NCBI GenBank assembly: GCA_015847255.1
Contig: JADLZK010007779.1
Location: forward strand, 1,364,001-1,428,000
DNA: 64,000 nt
Direction: 5' to 3'
Origin: Hyparrhenia diplandra
Lineage: Eukaryota > Streptophyta > Magnoliopsida > Poales > Poaceae
Shown: piece after piece, positions 1 to 9,779 of the stretch
Layout of the letters: the number at the start of each line of letters is the position of its first letter
Numbering within the stretch: the first letter of the stretch is position 1
Notes under the pieces: model-generated
Told to the model about the DNA's origin: nothing
Databases searched by the model: none
The model's input: only the letters and a program-made list of their open reading frames with translations
Program-made: the position numbers and the translations under genes

Positions 1-458
1 CTAAAAAGAGAGAAGAAAAAAGAGCATAGTAGAATTAGCACACACATGCACATCTTGATTTAAAGACAATGTTTTTTTTCCTTGGATCCATATTTGATTT
101 TTTGAGATACATACAAAGTAATTATGCTATATTTTTGATCTTACAACTCCGCATACAGTTTTATGATAATTTTTTTATATGTTGTGAGGATCCACAAATA
201 CCACATATATATATATATATATCATTGAGTGATTTGAGAGTATCATAAAAGAAAGGAGTAAGCTATGTTTTCTTTTCAAAAATCATTGCAAAAACTCCAA
301 TTTGAATTGATTGAAAGAATAAAGTACTCTATTTTTATCTATCTTGTTTCATAATCGCTTAAATACTTAGTAAGATTAGAAAGATATAAAGTGAGCTTAT
401 GAGTTTATAATTAACCAACCTTTTATCGAGACAAGTAAAAGCCTAAGTGTGGGGAGCT
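1..458 (+). mobile_element. 3' internal end of a plus-strand family-C retrotransposon
   Basis: This is non-coding, AT-rich 3' untranslated sequence of an LTR element whose body lies left of the window. It ends in a purine-rich tract (AAGTGTGGGGAGCT) directly before the LTR, the expected PPT. The reverse complement of the same sequence follows the 3' LTR of the complete element C near 33500-33900. That match sets both family and orientation. No gene is seen here. Confidence 0.75.
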
Positions 459-1735
459 TGTTGACACCTCTTAAGCTATATTTTTATGTGTCAATTAAAT
501 ATGTATAAGGGTATAAAAAGAATAAAATACATAGAATAGGTATTATACTAACTAAGTTCCACAAGTTTTGGTGAATTATATTTTTTCGAGGGGACTTAAC
601 GGGTAAATGCCGGAAAACTTAGAGAAAACCCCTACATAATAAAAGGAATTGCCAAAGAAGGATTTCGACCCGAAAAGTGAACTAAAACATTCTAGAAGAC
701 ACCAGAAGACACCGGGAGAGACCGACACCTTGGGTCCACCGGCCGGGCGCCGCCGAGAGAGGATTAGGCCGGCCGCCGGTGGGGCCAAGATGTCACCTCA
801 TCTTCTTAGGTCGGTTTCTAACCGACTTTGTGGTTGTATCTACGCCGTTGTTGAAGTCGGTTTGATCCAAGGGCCGGCATTCATCTACCAGACTATATAA
901 GGAGGGTCATACCTCCACCATAGGCATAAAAATCATTATTCATCATACTCGGCTTTTGATCATAGCTAGAGCCATACCTCTCTAATTAGAAGAGAGCTAG
1001 ATTAAGTTGAGAGAGATTAGTAGAAAGTTGAGAGATAGATCAAAGAACTAGTTCTAGTTCTAGATACGTTCTTGAGAGATAGAAAGTAGAGTTGAGGAGA
1101 AGTAAGGAGAAGTGCCGGATCTGTCGGTGACTCTTCTACGCTTGTACCTCTGGGATCAAAGGCTTCATTGCACTTGATCTTGAGACTTCTTTGGCAGGAT
1201 CAACCTTATATTTGAGTAAGTCTACTTATTTATATTTCTTTCGGTTTATGACTCATTAGAGTAGTTTGATTCTTATCGCTCTTAAATTGAAGTTGTTACC
1301 CCTAGTGTAGACGTGGTGTTTATACTAGATAACTCATAAATACACCCTACTTGCCGGATCGTGGTAGTTCGTGGTAGTGACAAGTACCATTGATTCCTTT
1401 GGATTTCACGTCCCGTAAGATAGGACACGAGGACATAGTTCTTTGGGGAATAGTAAGTTTCGACCTTACTTTCCTTTTGAGTACGTCCCCATTAAGAAAT
1501 ATCTTTAAGCCTTATAAGAGTATAAACTACACAACCTTAGAATTCTTCTCACCTTTTATCCGAACTCCCGTTCCTTACTACTATCTCGGTGTTTAGTTCT
1601 GTTTCATTAGTCTCACACCATTCTCTCTGTGGATTCGATAATTAAAACCCTCCCGGTGAAGTGCTCATCGTTTAAATTTCGCTGCTTGCAGACTATACAA
1701 ATTATAAATAATTACTAGGATAACTTTTACCAACA
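459..1735 (+). mobile_element. 3' LTR of a family-C Ty3/gypsy element
   Basis: The LTR is 1277 bp, begins TGTTGACACC and ends ACCAACA. It is a plus-strand copy of the two minus-strand LTRs of element C (32219-33499 and 40763-42041). The five bases after it, CTCCC, resume the sequence of element A's LTR, so this element inserted into A. Its 5' LTR and the other TSD copy are outside the window. The small ORFs inside are LTR sequence, not genes. Confidence 0.85.
894..900 (+). promoter_or_regulatory. TATA box of the family-C LTR
   Basis: TATATAA lies about one third into the LTR, followed by GGAGGGTC. The same box occurs in both LTRs of element C (33057-33063 and 41594-41600, minus strand). It is the likely start region for element transcription. 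Confidence 0.55.
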
Positions 1736-2115
1736 CTCCCGAATTTGGGCCGAAAACCGCTTGAGGAGGGTGCGGCCGCGTGGTGGTGCTTGCCCCCGGG
1801 CTCGGCTTTGCCCCGGTCTCGGTGGGTGTCGTCTTTCGCCCGAAAAGTTGTGGGCGGGCTTTGCTTTCGGCCCGATTTGATGTTTTGGGTCGATTTGCTC
1901 TTGGGGTTGGATTTTGCAATAATGCGCTTTCCGAAGGCGTACTTTGGTCGACATTTTCCACTTGCTTTTATTATAAATCTGCAAAAAAAATAAAATACAA
2001 GACACTACAAGTGGAATTTATTAGTGATAAATGTATATGAGTATAAAAAGGTTTAATTTTATTCCCTTTATGGTAGTAAGTTGACGGAAAAATATGTCGT
2101 TGGTTACCGTCAACA
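1736..2115 (-). mobile_element. Element A 3' LTR, partial
   Basis: This is the first ~380 bp of the LTR in element direction (starting TGTTGACGGTAACC at 2115). It matches 8899-9277 and the inverted copy from 11769. It is interrupted at 1736 by the plus-strand LTR. Confidence 0.85.
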
Positions 2116-3129
2116 AACTCCCCCAAGCTTACCCTTTGCGCGCCCCTCGAGCAAAAGAGATAAGTACTTGGTTGTTGATCGGGAGTTGCTACTATGCCGA
2201 TTACGTTTTACAAGTGCCGAGGGGGTTATAATAAGATTTTCTACCGAGTTTGAATAAAATGGCACATCTTTTTTCCCACCCTTTATTCCCTTTCATCGTA
2301 GCGGGGCTTTCCAAATTTTCTCAAAGCCTTGGGCGGTTGCCGAGATAGAACGGTTATAACAGAGGTGCTTATCATTCATCCTTTTGATCAACTTTTTATC
2401 CAGGATTTTATTTAGATAATATTTATTTTTTTTTTCGAGAAAGCATGGGCTTTATTGCTATATTACATTTTTTGGAGAGGTGGGCTCTTTCGCCCTAGAC
2501 TTTTGTCTTTTATTTCCTCTCTTTTCTTTTTTCTTTCTTTTTTTTTTTTTTAGAGATGTGGGCTCTACTCGCCCTCGGACACTTGTCCATTTTTCATCTC
2601 ATTTTTTTTTTTTAGCATAGCCCAAAAACATTTCTCTTTTTAAAGCATAGATTCCCGGATGTCAAGTTTCTCTTTTGGACAAAGTCATAGCAAATCCATT
2701 TGTACCATATCATATTTGGCAACAACTTAGACTAGATAGAGCATATGCAACCCACATGAATCGGGTTTTTTCTGGGATGAGTTTTAGAATTAGCCACTAA
2801 ACCCAAACTTTAGAGAACTTCAAATTATAAACTAGGCAATGTGCAAAGCATAAGACAGAGCAACTCTTCATCATTTCAACAAGGGACTAAGACTAAACAT
2901 TTTTATAGCTCATAAATATAAGCATTAAGGCACAAAGAAGAGCTACTTATTTTATTTTTGGATTTTTTTTTTTAGTTTTTTTTTTTTGTCGATGCAATGT
3001 TGCTGAATTGTAAACATGCTAAAATAAAATAAAATTTGATGGAATTAAATATGCAATGCAATGATACCTGTGGGGGTCCTCCCCAAGCTATCTGGAGGCC
3101 TACGGTCGAGGATCGAAGCCTTGGTACCT
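2116..3129 (-). other. Element A PPT and 3' untranslated region
   Basis: The PPT is at 2116-2135 (minus strand GGGTAAGCTTGGGGGAGTT). The rest is non-coding, with T-rich tracts, two ~50-bp repeat units (2474-2522 and 2551-2600), and a block at about 2690-2960 that recurs in element D (57760-58020) and element B (31140-31430). No ORF is supported. Confidence 0.7.
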
Positions 3130-3606
3130 CTAGAATGCTTCCTCGCGTGCATGGTGAGTAGCCATGTTGGACTCCAATTGGGTCCATCTCGCCGACTCGC
3201 CGCTCCCGATCCTATTTGCCGCCATCGCGGGTGTTTTGCACATGGGAATTGAGCGTATGCTCAATGTTCCTAGTCTTGGACGCCGAGGTGCCGCGGTATT
3301 TGGATCCCGATAGCCTCCACCCCTTGTGGTGGCCGCCCTCATCTTGAACTTGTGGGGGCATATCATCGAGTCGTCAAAATCAAACCCGTTGGCCCTCCAT
3401 GCCGCTTTGTATCTTCTCAAAGCCACTCGATGGTGCCGGTGTTCGAGGCGGCGGCTCCCACCTAGGATCATACAGGGTATTACCCCTGGGGTCCCCATAG
3501 GGTGAGGCCATGCTGCCCGGAACACTGGTGTAGGCCGTGGGCCGTGGCTCGTGGCGGTGAAGTAGGGCCCGTGGGAGGAGGATCCGACCTCACGGTCTCC
3601 CGACAC
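3130..3606 (-). pseudogene. ORF2 C-terminal segment, element A
   Basis: An open frame of 158 codons continues downstream of the conserved ORF2 core (3772-4509). Parts of it recur in element D at 58181-58607, in shifted frames. The shared segments include RSIPMCK and the ending QLESNMAT. It is basic and low in hydrophobic residues. I read it as the variable tail of ORF2, separated from the core by frameshifts; an independent small ORF is the alternative. No function is recognised. Confidence 0.4.
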
Positions 3607-3771
3607 AGCGTGAAGAACCGATGGGGGTATCTTTCCTGCGCAAGCTTATCGCCAGCCTCGAGCTCAAATGTTAGTGCACGGCTTTTTTATACAACTGTAA
3701 GTCCGGGTTAGGTAACCGAACTATAGTTCATAGCTAGGGAAAAGATGACCAAGCTCGTCGATGGTAAAACC

Positions 3772-4708
3772 TTAACTAAGTGCCCCCGCACTAGGCTGCA
3801 AGACAATCCAAAGGTCCCCGGGTGTGGAAATGTACTCTATCTCGCTGATTTTCCAAAGCCCCAATCGCAGAGTTAGGAGGCGTGTGATAAGAGATGTGCA
3901 GGTGACAGGAACAGCAACTTTTGTGATAATATGTAAAAAGTTCCTGCACATCTCTACCACTGGAGCTACCTTAACCTTGTGGACAACAACATAGAGTAAT
4001 TTTAATTCAACCTCATTTACCCATCTAACCCCGTGTCTAGGAAACAAAGTCAACGAGATCCGCCGGTGGATAAATCTAAGTGATGGGTGCCGGATCTCGT
4101 GGAGTGGCGAGGTTTGAAAAGTACCGGTCTCATGTGCACCGGATATCTCCTCCCAAAAGTGGTTTCTGACAAAGCCAGGGAGAGCAGCATCTATGTTTAT
4201 TGCACATCTATAACTGAAACCCCAGTAACGAGCTAGGTCGCCCATGTAACATGATAAAGTGTACCAAAGAGGTGGAAAGAAATTCCTATTTGGTCCTCTA
4301 CTAGTGTGCATAAAAACCTCGGGAATTGTTAGGAGGCGAGAACCTTCCTCCTCGAGAGGGGGAATGTCCCGCCACCCCGACCGCTCTCCAAAGGATAGGG
4401 AGTTCATCGTCCATACCGTCTCGATCGAGGAGGTCGGGTCGATTCCCGGCGTGTGTTGGAACACACGATCCTTGAGTAGGAGATATGCTTGCATCTCCCG
4501 TCCCTTCACGAAGGTCGAGGTACGGCAAGGCCGGTTTCGTCGATTGTCGGGGGAGCTTGAGCTTCTTCCTCCCCGACGGGTGCAGCATCTTCTTGCATGG
4601 GAGAGTCTTCGAGGTTGTCAAAGTTGAGGGCGGAGCTTGTGCTTGTATGCCGTGAGCTATGCCTTGACGACCGCCTCAACCCGCCAAGATCTTCCCGGCT
4701 TTCTTCAT
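3772..4708 (-). pseudogene. ORF2 of element A (ATHILA ORF-1-like), frameshifted
   Basis: The core frame is 4509-3772 (about 245 codons, ending SAGALS). It holds WTMNSLSFGERSGW, WYTLSCYMGDLARYWGFSY and IRHPSLRFIHRRISLTLF, then VNEVELKLLYVVVHK. The hP-lRfiHR-is-tlF-R...vn--EL pattern resembles the ATHILA ORF-1 family (PF03078); this is recalled, not searched. The likely start is the first ATG after an internal TATA box, at 4708 (MKKA). Element D has MKKAEDL at the matching place. In A, frameshifts after MKKA and near 4506 split the serine-rich acidic N-terminus from the core. The gene lies between protease and 3' LTR, the position of env-like genes, but no membrane segment is evident. Function is unknown. 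Confidence 0.55.
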
Positions 4709-4903
4709 GGCTACTTTGCAAAAATGATTGAGCGAGACCTCGGGTGTGCAAGGGTTAGTTGAAAGTATGAACTTTCACACCCGCAATCTTGCTCGGCACA
4801 ATATTTTTGGTGGAGAAAATGGAGTGTAGAACAAGCGGGAGAGAGTGTGAGAGTGAGAGAGAGTGAAAATGAGAGGTGTGTGCTCTCACACCGGTGCTCG
4901 GGC

Positions 4904-4911
4904 TATTTATA
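4904..4911 (-). promoter_or_regulatory. Internal TATA box upstream of ORF2, element A
   Basis: On the minus strand TATAAATA lies in the 14-bp palindrome GGCTATAAATAGCC (4901-4914). About 200 bp of CT-rich leader without an ATG follows, and the first ATG (4708) opens ORF2. The same palindrome lies at the same place in element D (61884-61897). This suggests ORF2 has its own promoter rather than relying only on the LTR. Confidence 0.5.
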
Positions 4912-5079
4912 GCCGAGCCAATCTGGCCGTGGGGACGCTCCACACAACGGCTAGGGAGCCGTTGGCGAAGGCGGGCCCGGACGGGCACGGCGGTGCGGCC
5001 GCACCTTGGGGTGCGCAAGCACCGCCCGAGGCCGCCTTTGCCGCCGGCCTTGGTCGGGCGTGCTAAACGGTCACTTAAA

Positions 5080-5324
5080 AGTTCGTGGGTCGTTGTTTGC
5101 TCGTCTGGTTTGACCGCTTTTCTCCCTTTTTTGAATTTTCTAAAAAAATTTCACATATAAATTTATTTTAAATAGAAAAAATTATTTTAAAAAATATTTT
5201 TGTATATACTTTTATGTAGAAAATATTTTTCTTTATTTTTCATGTAAAGACTTATTTTATTTATGAAGATTTTTTTTATTTTAGTTTTCCAAAATATTTT
5301 GTTAATAAAAATATTTTATGAAAC

Positions 5325-5356
<32 letters not shown>

Positions 5357-5460
5357 TTTAAATATACCCCATTTTTTTTCTTTTTGGATATACCCCATTT
5401 TTTTTTTCTTTTTGGATATACCCCATTTTTTTTTTTTTGAGTTATTTATAGTCGGCTGCC
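5080..5460. repeat. AT-rich spacer with TA run and ~26-bp minisatellite
   Basis: The sequence is mostly A/T, with a TA-rich run near 5325-5358. Three near-identical units of about 26-28 bp built on TATACCCCATTTTTTTT lie at about 5364-5435. Element D has an equivalent spacer at about 62100-62400 with one unit. No gene is seen. Confidence 0.65.
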
Positions 5461-5588
5461 CGACTTTCCCCCCGCTATCGGGGAGGCACCGCTCCGGGGT
5501 CTCGGAGCGATCCTTCAACATTCCACACCCGGTCTTGATGACGATGATTGCCGGGTGTGTTGTTGCTTGTACCCAATGAATGGGCACT

Positions 5589-6041
5589 TTACCGCCTTTG
5601 TCTTTGATATGGAAGACGATGAAGCCCTTCCCCGGATCGATGTCGGCTTTGGTCCGTATAGAGGAATGGCCTCCCCAGAAGAAGAGACACATCCTCTTTT
5701 GGGCCCATGTCTAGGATCACAAAGTCTGCAGGGATGTATTCATCTTGGATTTTAATGAGCATGTCTTCCAAAACTCCCTCGGGCCGCCTTGTTGTTTGAT
5801 CTACCATTTGGAGGACAAAGTTGGCAGGAGTAAGCGTTCCTCCATGGATTTTGTTGAAGGTGGCCTTGGACATCACGTTGATACTGGCCCCCAAGTCACA
5901 AAATGCATTAGCGAAGTTGTGGGGGCCAATAGCACAGCTGATGATCGGACGCCCAGGGTCTCCCTTCTTGGCGATAAACGGCGAGTCCCAGGGGATCTTC
6001 TTTAGCTTACTAGGTTTGATCGAGCCTCGTAGAGATATCAT
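5589..6041 (-). pseudogene. Retroviral-type aspartic protease, element A
   Basis: A frame of 150 codons has FCDLGASINVMSKATF near residues 45-60, the DxGAS active-site form of Athila-type proteases (D-L-G-A-S). It is followed by FVILDM and LLLGRPFL, the flap and ILGRPFL regions. The frame then breaks, giving TDQSRHRSG in place of the expected continuation. The product would cleave the Gag polyprotein in virus-like particles. It is joined to gag upstream (6010-6231 carries the Gag C-terminal segment). No RT follows. Frameshifts make it a probable pseudogene. Confidence 0.8.
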
Positions 6042-6231
6042 ATTGTGGACTCGTGTGGGACCTCAAGGTTGCCCCCGAATCCTTCCCGAAGTCGTTAACC
6101 GGCACTTGGGCTGCAATCTGGGCTAGCTGTGTCTCTATCATCTTGTTGAAGCTGAGCTGGTTCCTCACAGCTGATGTCAACCCTTCAAGCTTGTTATTTA
6201 CACCCTCAAGGATCTTGTCTTGATGGCTCAT
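6010..6231 (-). pseudogene. Gag C-terminal linker, element A
   Basis: A frame of 73 codons carries SHQDKILEGVNNKLE followed by LSFNKMIETQLAQIAAQVP. The short amphipathic LSFNK-ETQ(L/I)AQ segment is typical of the region between Gag and protease in Athila-type elements. Element B has the same segment (LSFNKKIETQIAQFA, 42622-42858). It probably forms part of the Gag-protease junction rather than a separate protein. Confidence 0.6.
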
Positions 6232-6326
6232 CTTTTTGGTAAGATTTTCGTTAATTTTCGCCCTGGCCTAGTACGCGGTCCTTCAATGATGGCTGACCGG
6301 GGTTATAGTTGGAGTTGTACCCCTGG

Positions 6327-7331
6327 TTACCTTGGAATGGTGGCTTTCCGGGTTATTCCAGCCTGCCTGCGGTTGGCGATACCCGTTCGCATTGTTGATG
6401 AAGGCGGCTTCTTCACGAGTCTCGGGCGATTTATCCCCGAGTGGCCAACTTCACCACGCCTCTCACGGGTCATGTGAGCCGCGTGCGGGCGACCGGGCGG
6501 CTGGCTGGCGTAGCATCCGTCTTCGCGCTCCTCCGGTCTCTTCAGCCAGAAGATCCATTTTGCGGCAAGCATATCCACCTCCTTCACGGTATGCATGCCT
6601 TTTTTGTGTTTTGGCCAGGCTCGTCTTCGCCCGGCTACGGTTTGCCACCATCTTGTCAATCGGGGCTGTTGCCCGATCTATGGTGGCGATAGAAATCGCC
6701 ACCGCCAGCCGGCGTCGAGGTGCCCCGCCGATATGGCCGTGAGACCATTGTAAGTTACGGAGCACCGGCCCGGTTCTCCATCCCATGGTGCGGGCATGCC
6801 GGAATGTATTCTTGCGCGACCTCTCCCACGCCTCGGGGATGGGTTCCATTGATGTCTACTCGAAATTGGCAATCCTCCCCTCGGGGCATTGGTTTTGCCC
6901 ATGGGGAAGAATTTAGCGAGGAACGCCGTGGAGCACTTGGCCCACGCATCGGCGACTTCCTTGTCCTTGTAGAACCAGCATTTTCGCCTTCCCCCACGAG
7001 GGAGAAGGGAAACAGACGGAGCCCGATGACGTCGCTTTGTGACATCTTTGATGACGATAGTATCGCATGCCTCAAGGAAGTTTGGAGATGAGCATTTGCG
7101 CCCCTCACTAGGCGATCCCAAAAAATGGACTGGCCCGCACCATGGTAATCGCCCGCATCTGGCTTCGAAGTTTTTTGTCGCCACGTTCACCGCGGCCCAA
7201 TTGGGCACGTTGGTGCTGGCGGGGAGGAGAAATCGTAGCGGCGATTTCCCGGGCCATGGCTTGAGTTTCGGTTGGTGCGAGGATGTCGGTCTCGGACCGC
7301 CGAGGTTCGGCCGAAGAAGAAGAAGCGGCAC
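6327..7331 (-). pseudogene. Gag capsid region, element A, multiple frameshifts
   Basis: Overlapping minus-strand frames (7331-6678, 7108-6755, 6849-6463, 6659-6327) together cover an Athila-type Gag. Seen in order are WFYKDKEVADAWAKCSTAFL with KFFPMGKTNA, then CPHHGMENR, then TYNGLTAIS with GHLDAG. In element B the equivalents are KWFYKEKEV, KFFPMGKTHTLRERI, AWERLQEYIQACPHHGM and FYNGLTPMSKEHID. These are hallmarks of the retrotransposon gag family (PF03732). At least three single-base shifts break the frame. Gag would build the particle that packages element RNA. No clean zinc knuckle is seen. Confidence 0.75.
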
Positions 7332-7535
7332 GAGACCGGTTCTTCCTTAGGAGTGCCTCTCCGGATCGGAGATGAAGTTTTCCGGCAGAGGAAACCCCGA
7401 CATACACTATCCCCGTTTTCATCCACAACAGGAGAAAACATAAAAAAATTAGCCCGTATGAGCAAATGGTATCCACGCACACAGTTCATATTCATAGCCA
7501 GCTATTTTTATTATTATTATTTTTTTTTCACAATG
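7332..7535 (-). other. Element A 5' leader
   Basis: This is the untranslated region between the PBS and gag, with a T-rich tract at 7505-7530. The segment TTCTTCCTTAGGAGTGCCT is shared with element B (from about 47510), where B's leader resumes after its solo-LTR insertion. No gene is seen. Confidence 0.5.
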
Positions 7536-7557
7536 CCTTCCCAAGAACGGCGCCGGA
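7536..7557 (-). other. PBS of element A, tRNA-Asp type
   Basis: The minus strand reads CGGCGCCGTTCTTGGGAAGG just inside the 5' LTR, spaced by GCATTTC. GGCGCCGTT matches the complement of the plant tRNA-Asp 3' end (TGGCGCCGTTGCCGGGGA, recalled), as in the Athila lineage. It primes minus-strand DNA synthesis. Confidence 0.7.
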
Positions 7558-8271
7558 AATGCTTGTTGGCATTTCTTAACGCAATCAAAGGAAATAGGTA
7601 TAAAACCCATCCCCAATAAAAGCGCCAGAAATGCACCGCCGACATTCCCAAGTAAACCACCATGTCGGTGATCCAAAATGAGATTGTCAACGGATAGATC
7701 TTGCCATCTTAGATATTCATCCGCAAGCGCACGGATCTATCATTGTAGCATTTCACCCGGAAGTATTCAGGGTATCGTTATTTATATTTTCCCAAAGGAA
7801 GGCATGTGATTAATAATTAGCATGGCATCTGAATAGAGGAACATGTGTTTGCTTAGACCAATATGTTCATAATAGGGGTAAGCAATACGGTATCCGGATA
7901 GTGTGACACACACTTAAGAATCCACCAAAAAAAAGGATAAAAGAAAATAGATAAAGAATAAATGAATAAATGAATAACCTAAAAGGAGGAATTCTAATGT
8001 ATCTAGTCATGGCCATACAAATGAATAGTTAGGATCATATGCAAACTGATTTAGTCATGGTTAGGTCTAGGATAACGGGGAGACTCCCCTGGATACCGTA
8101 CGGCCCGATAGGAAGCATTTACAAACTCCTACAGCACAGGCGAACGTGGGGGGATTTCAAGGGATGGTCAAGGCTTGTCACGACCAAGCCGCCTACCCCC
8201 TCAACCGTGGCATGCACTCATATCCATGAGGTGTCGTAATACCCGAGCACCATGCCCCGCATATTAGAGCA

Positions 8272-8538
8272 CTACTCTTTCCCCCCGGATCCCCACTCGT
8301 CGAATGGACGGACTAGAACAAGAGCAAACCCGAAGGAACAACGAACCGATATCCCACCTCTAATCAAGTTAGGCATATGATGATCGATGAAGAAATGTGA
8401 TGAACATGTCAAGATTATGATATGTAAACTATATGCTAGTTCATATACCAACACAAGAACATGAACAAAACTATACTCTAGTTCATAAGTTAGGCCAAGA
8501 ACATAGATATAAGACTTGTAAATAGAAGAATTCTCCAT
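8272..8538 (-). CDS. Hydrophobic ORF inside the A-family LTR (copy 1)
   Basis: An 88-codon frame lies 226 bp downstream of the LTR TATA box, in the sense of the element transcript. It begins MENSSIYKSYIYVLGL, is rich in V, L, Y and I over residues 10-50, and contains a short internal repeat (YELEYS / YELAYS). The same frame is open in the solo LTR (12510-12854) and in element D's LTR (56196-56462). It may be an untranslated leader that happens to be open, since the copies are young. A translated leader peptide is the alternative. No family is recognised. Confidence 0.2.
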   Translation of the reverse strand: MENSSIYKSYIYVLGLTYELEYSFVHVLVLVYELAYSLHIIILTCSSHFFIDHHMPNLIRGGISVRCSFGFALVLVRPFDEWGSGGKE

Positions 8539-8763
8539 AGAGTAGATGTATTACCAAAGCACTTTCTTCTAGGAGACAAGCCCTCCTTGTAGCTCTTCTA
8601 CTCCAAGTGTTAACTAAGAAAGAATAAAGAAGAAATAAGAAGAAAGAAGAAGAAGAAAGAAGAAGTAGAAGAAGAGAGAGAGCTAGAGGTGGTAGAGAGA
8701 GAGAGATTGCTGGTTTGCTGGACTCCAAGTGGTGTGTGTTGAGAGAGGGAGAGAGGGGGCCTA

Positions 8764-8769
8764 CTTATA
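8764..8769 (-). promoter_or_regulatory. TATA box of element A 5' LTR
   Basis: Minus strand GTGTATAAGTAGGCCCC gives TATAAG, conserved in the solo LTR (12277-12282) and in element D's LTR (56694-56699). A leader rich in CT and TTC runs follows it. Confidence 0.5.
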
Positions 8770-9277
8770 CACTTGGAGGAGGGGCCTAAGTGCTAATTTA
8801 CACCAAAACCGACCCTGTAAACCTTCCTTGTATGCATAAAACCGACCAACTAAGGGCGGAAACCCCGCTTGGAAGGTGCACTAACCGCCTCCCCGAGGTT
8901 GGGCCGAAAACCGCCTGTGGGGTGGGTGCGGCCGCACTGTGTGGTGGAAGCGCACCCCGGCCCGGCCGGCCTGCCCGGGTCTCGGTGGGGTGTCGTCTTT
9001 CGCCCCTGAAAATTTGTGAGCCGGGCTTTGCTAGTCCTGCATTTGATGTTTTGGGTCGATTTGCTCTTGGGCTTGGATTTTTGCAATAATGCGCTTTCCT
9101 AAGGCGTTTTGGTCGACATTTTCCACTTGCTTTTATTATAAATCTGCAAAATAAAATACAAGACACTACAAGTGGAATTTATTAGTGATAAATGTATATG
9201 AGTATGAAAAGGTTTAATTTTACTCCCTTTATGGTAGTAAGTTGACGGAAAAAATATGTCGTTGGTTACCGTCAACA

Positions 9278-9437
9278 AACTCCCCAAGCTTACCCTTTCT
9301 TGGCCCTCGAGCAAAAGAGATAAGTACTTGGTTGTTGATCGAGGAGTTGCTACTATGCCGATTACGTTTTACAAGTGCCGGGGTTATAATAAGATTTTCT
9401 ACCAGAGTTTGAATAAAATGGCACATCTTTTTCCCAC
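9278..9437 (-). mobile_element. Truncated 3' internal end of a second A-family copy
   Basis: The PPT and 3' untranslated sequence match 2116-2280 (GAGCAAAAGAGATAAGTAC and onward). They stop abruptly at about 9437, where unrelated sequence begins. This is the remnant of an upstream tandem partner sharing the LTR at 7564-9277. Confidence 0.7.
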
Positions 9438-9779
9438 CCTTGGGATCGGCCCGTTTAGGTCGCAGAGGCCATCGAGGGTCCAGAAAGAGCCAATATGTCC
9501 TACGGCAGAGGACGGCCTTTCGAATCGGGCATGAACGGTGTAGTGTTATGAAATAGGAATCCATCGTCTCACATCAAGTCTCTCGAGAAGCGTAGCTCCC
9601 CAAACCAGTGCAAGGTGGATTGTAGTGTTGTGAAATAGAAACCCAACCATCTTGACCTTGATCAAGCGGTGCACTTAAATGGGCCGGACCGAGAACCCTA
9701 TATAGGGACATCATGCTATAGTCCACCGGACAACATGGGAGAGCCCTTGCCCAGAAGCGGTAACCCAGAGTTAAAACAA

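Larger units (their letters stand above)
1736..9277 (-). mobile_element. Element A: non-autonomous Athila-type Ty3/gypsy retrotransposon
   Basis: The order in its own direction (right to left) is 5' LTR 9277-7564, tRNA-Asp-type PBS, gag, aspartic protease, an AT-rich spacer, an internal TATA box with ORF2, a 3' untranslated region, the PPT and a partial 3' LTR (2115-1736). RT, RNase H and integrase are absent: the protease is followed directly by spacer and ORF2. The 3' LTR is cut by the family-C insertion at 1735/1736. This layout matches non-autonomous Athila-lineage elements of grasses. The exact family name is not assigned. Confidence 0.8.
7564..9277 (-). mobile_element. 5' LTR of element A, shared with a truncated tandem copy
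   Basis: The LTR is 1714 bp, TGTTGACGG...CAACA in element direction. It has the PBS side at 7563 and PPT-type sequence (AACTCCCCAAGCTTACCC) from 9278 on the other side. It is therefore flanked by internal sequence on both sides, as in LTR-sharing tandem elements. It is an inverted copy of the solo LTR at 11769-13479. Confidence 0.85.

Noticed and set aside
1665..2040. Overlapping frames of 82-98 codons on both strands
   Set aside because: They lie in an LTR end and across an insertion boundary. Similar frames appear in every A-family LTR (8798-9166, 11880-12284, 56720-57118) on both strands, so they reflect GC-rich composition.
5320..5360. Possible origin or matrix-attachment site at the AT-rich spacer
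   Set aside because: AT-richness and TA runs alone give no support, and the spacer is element sequence repeated in D.
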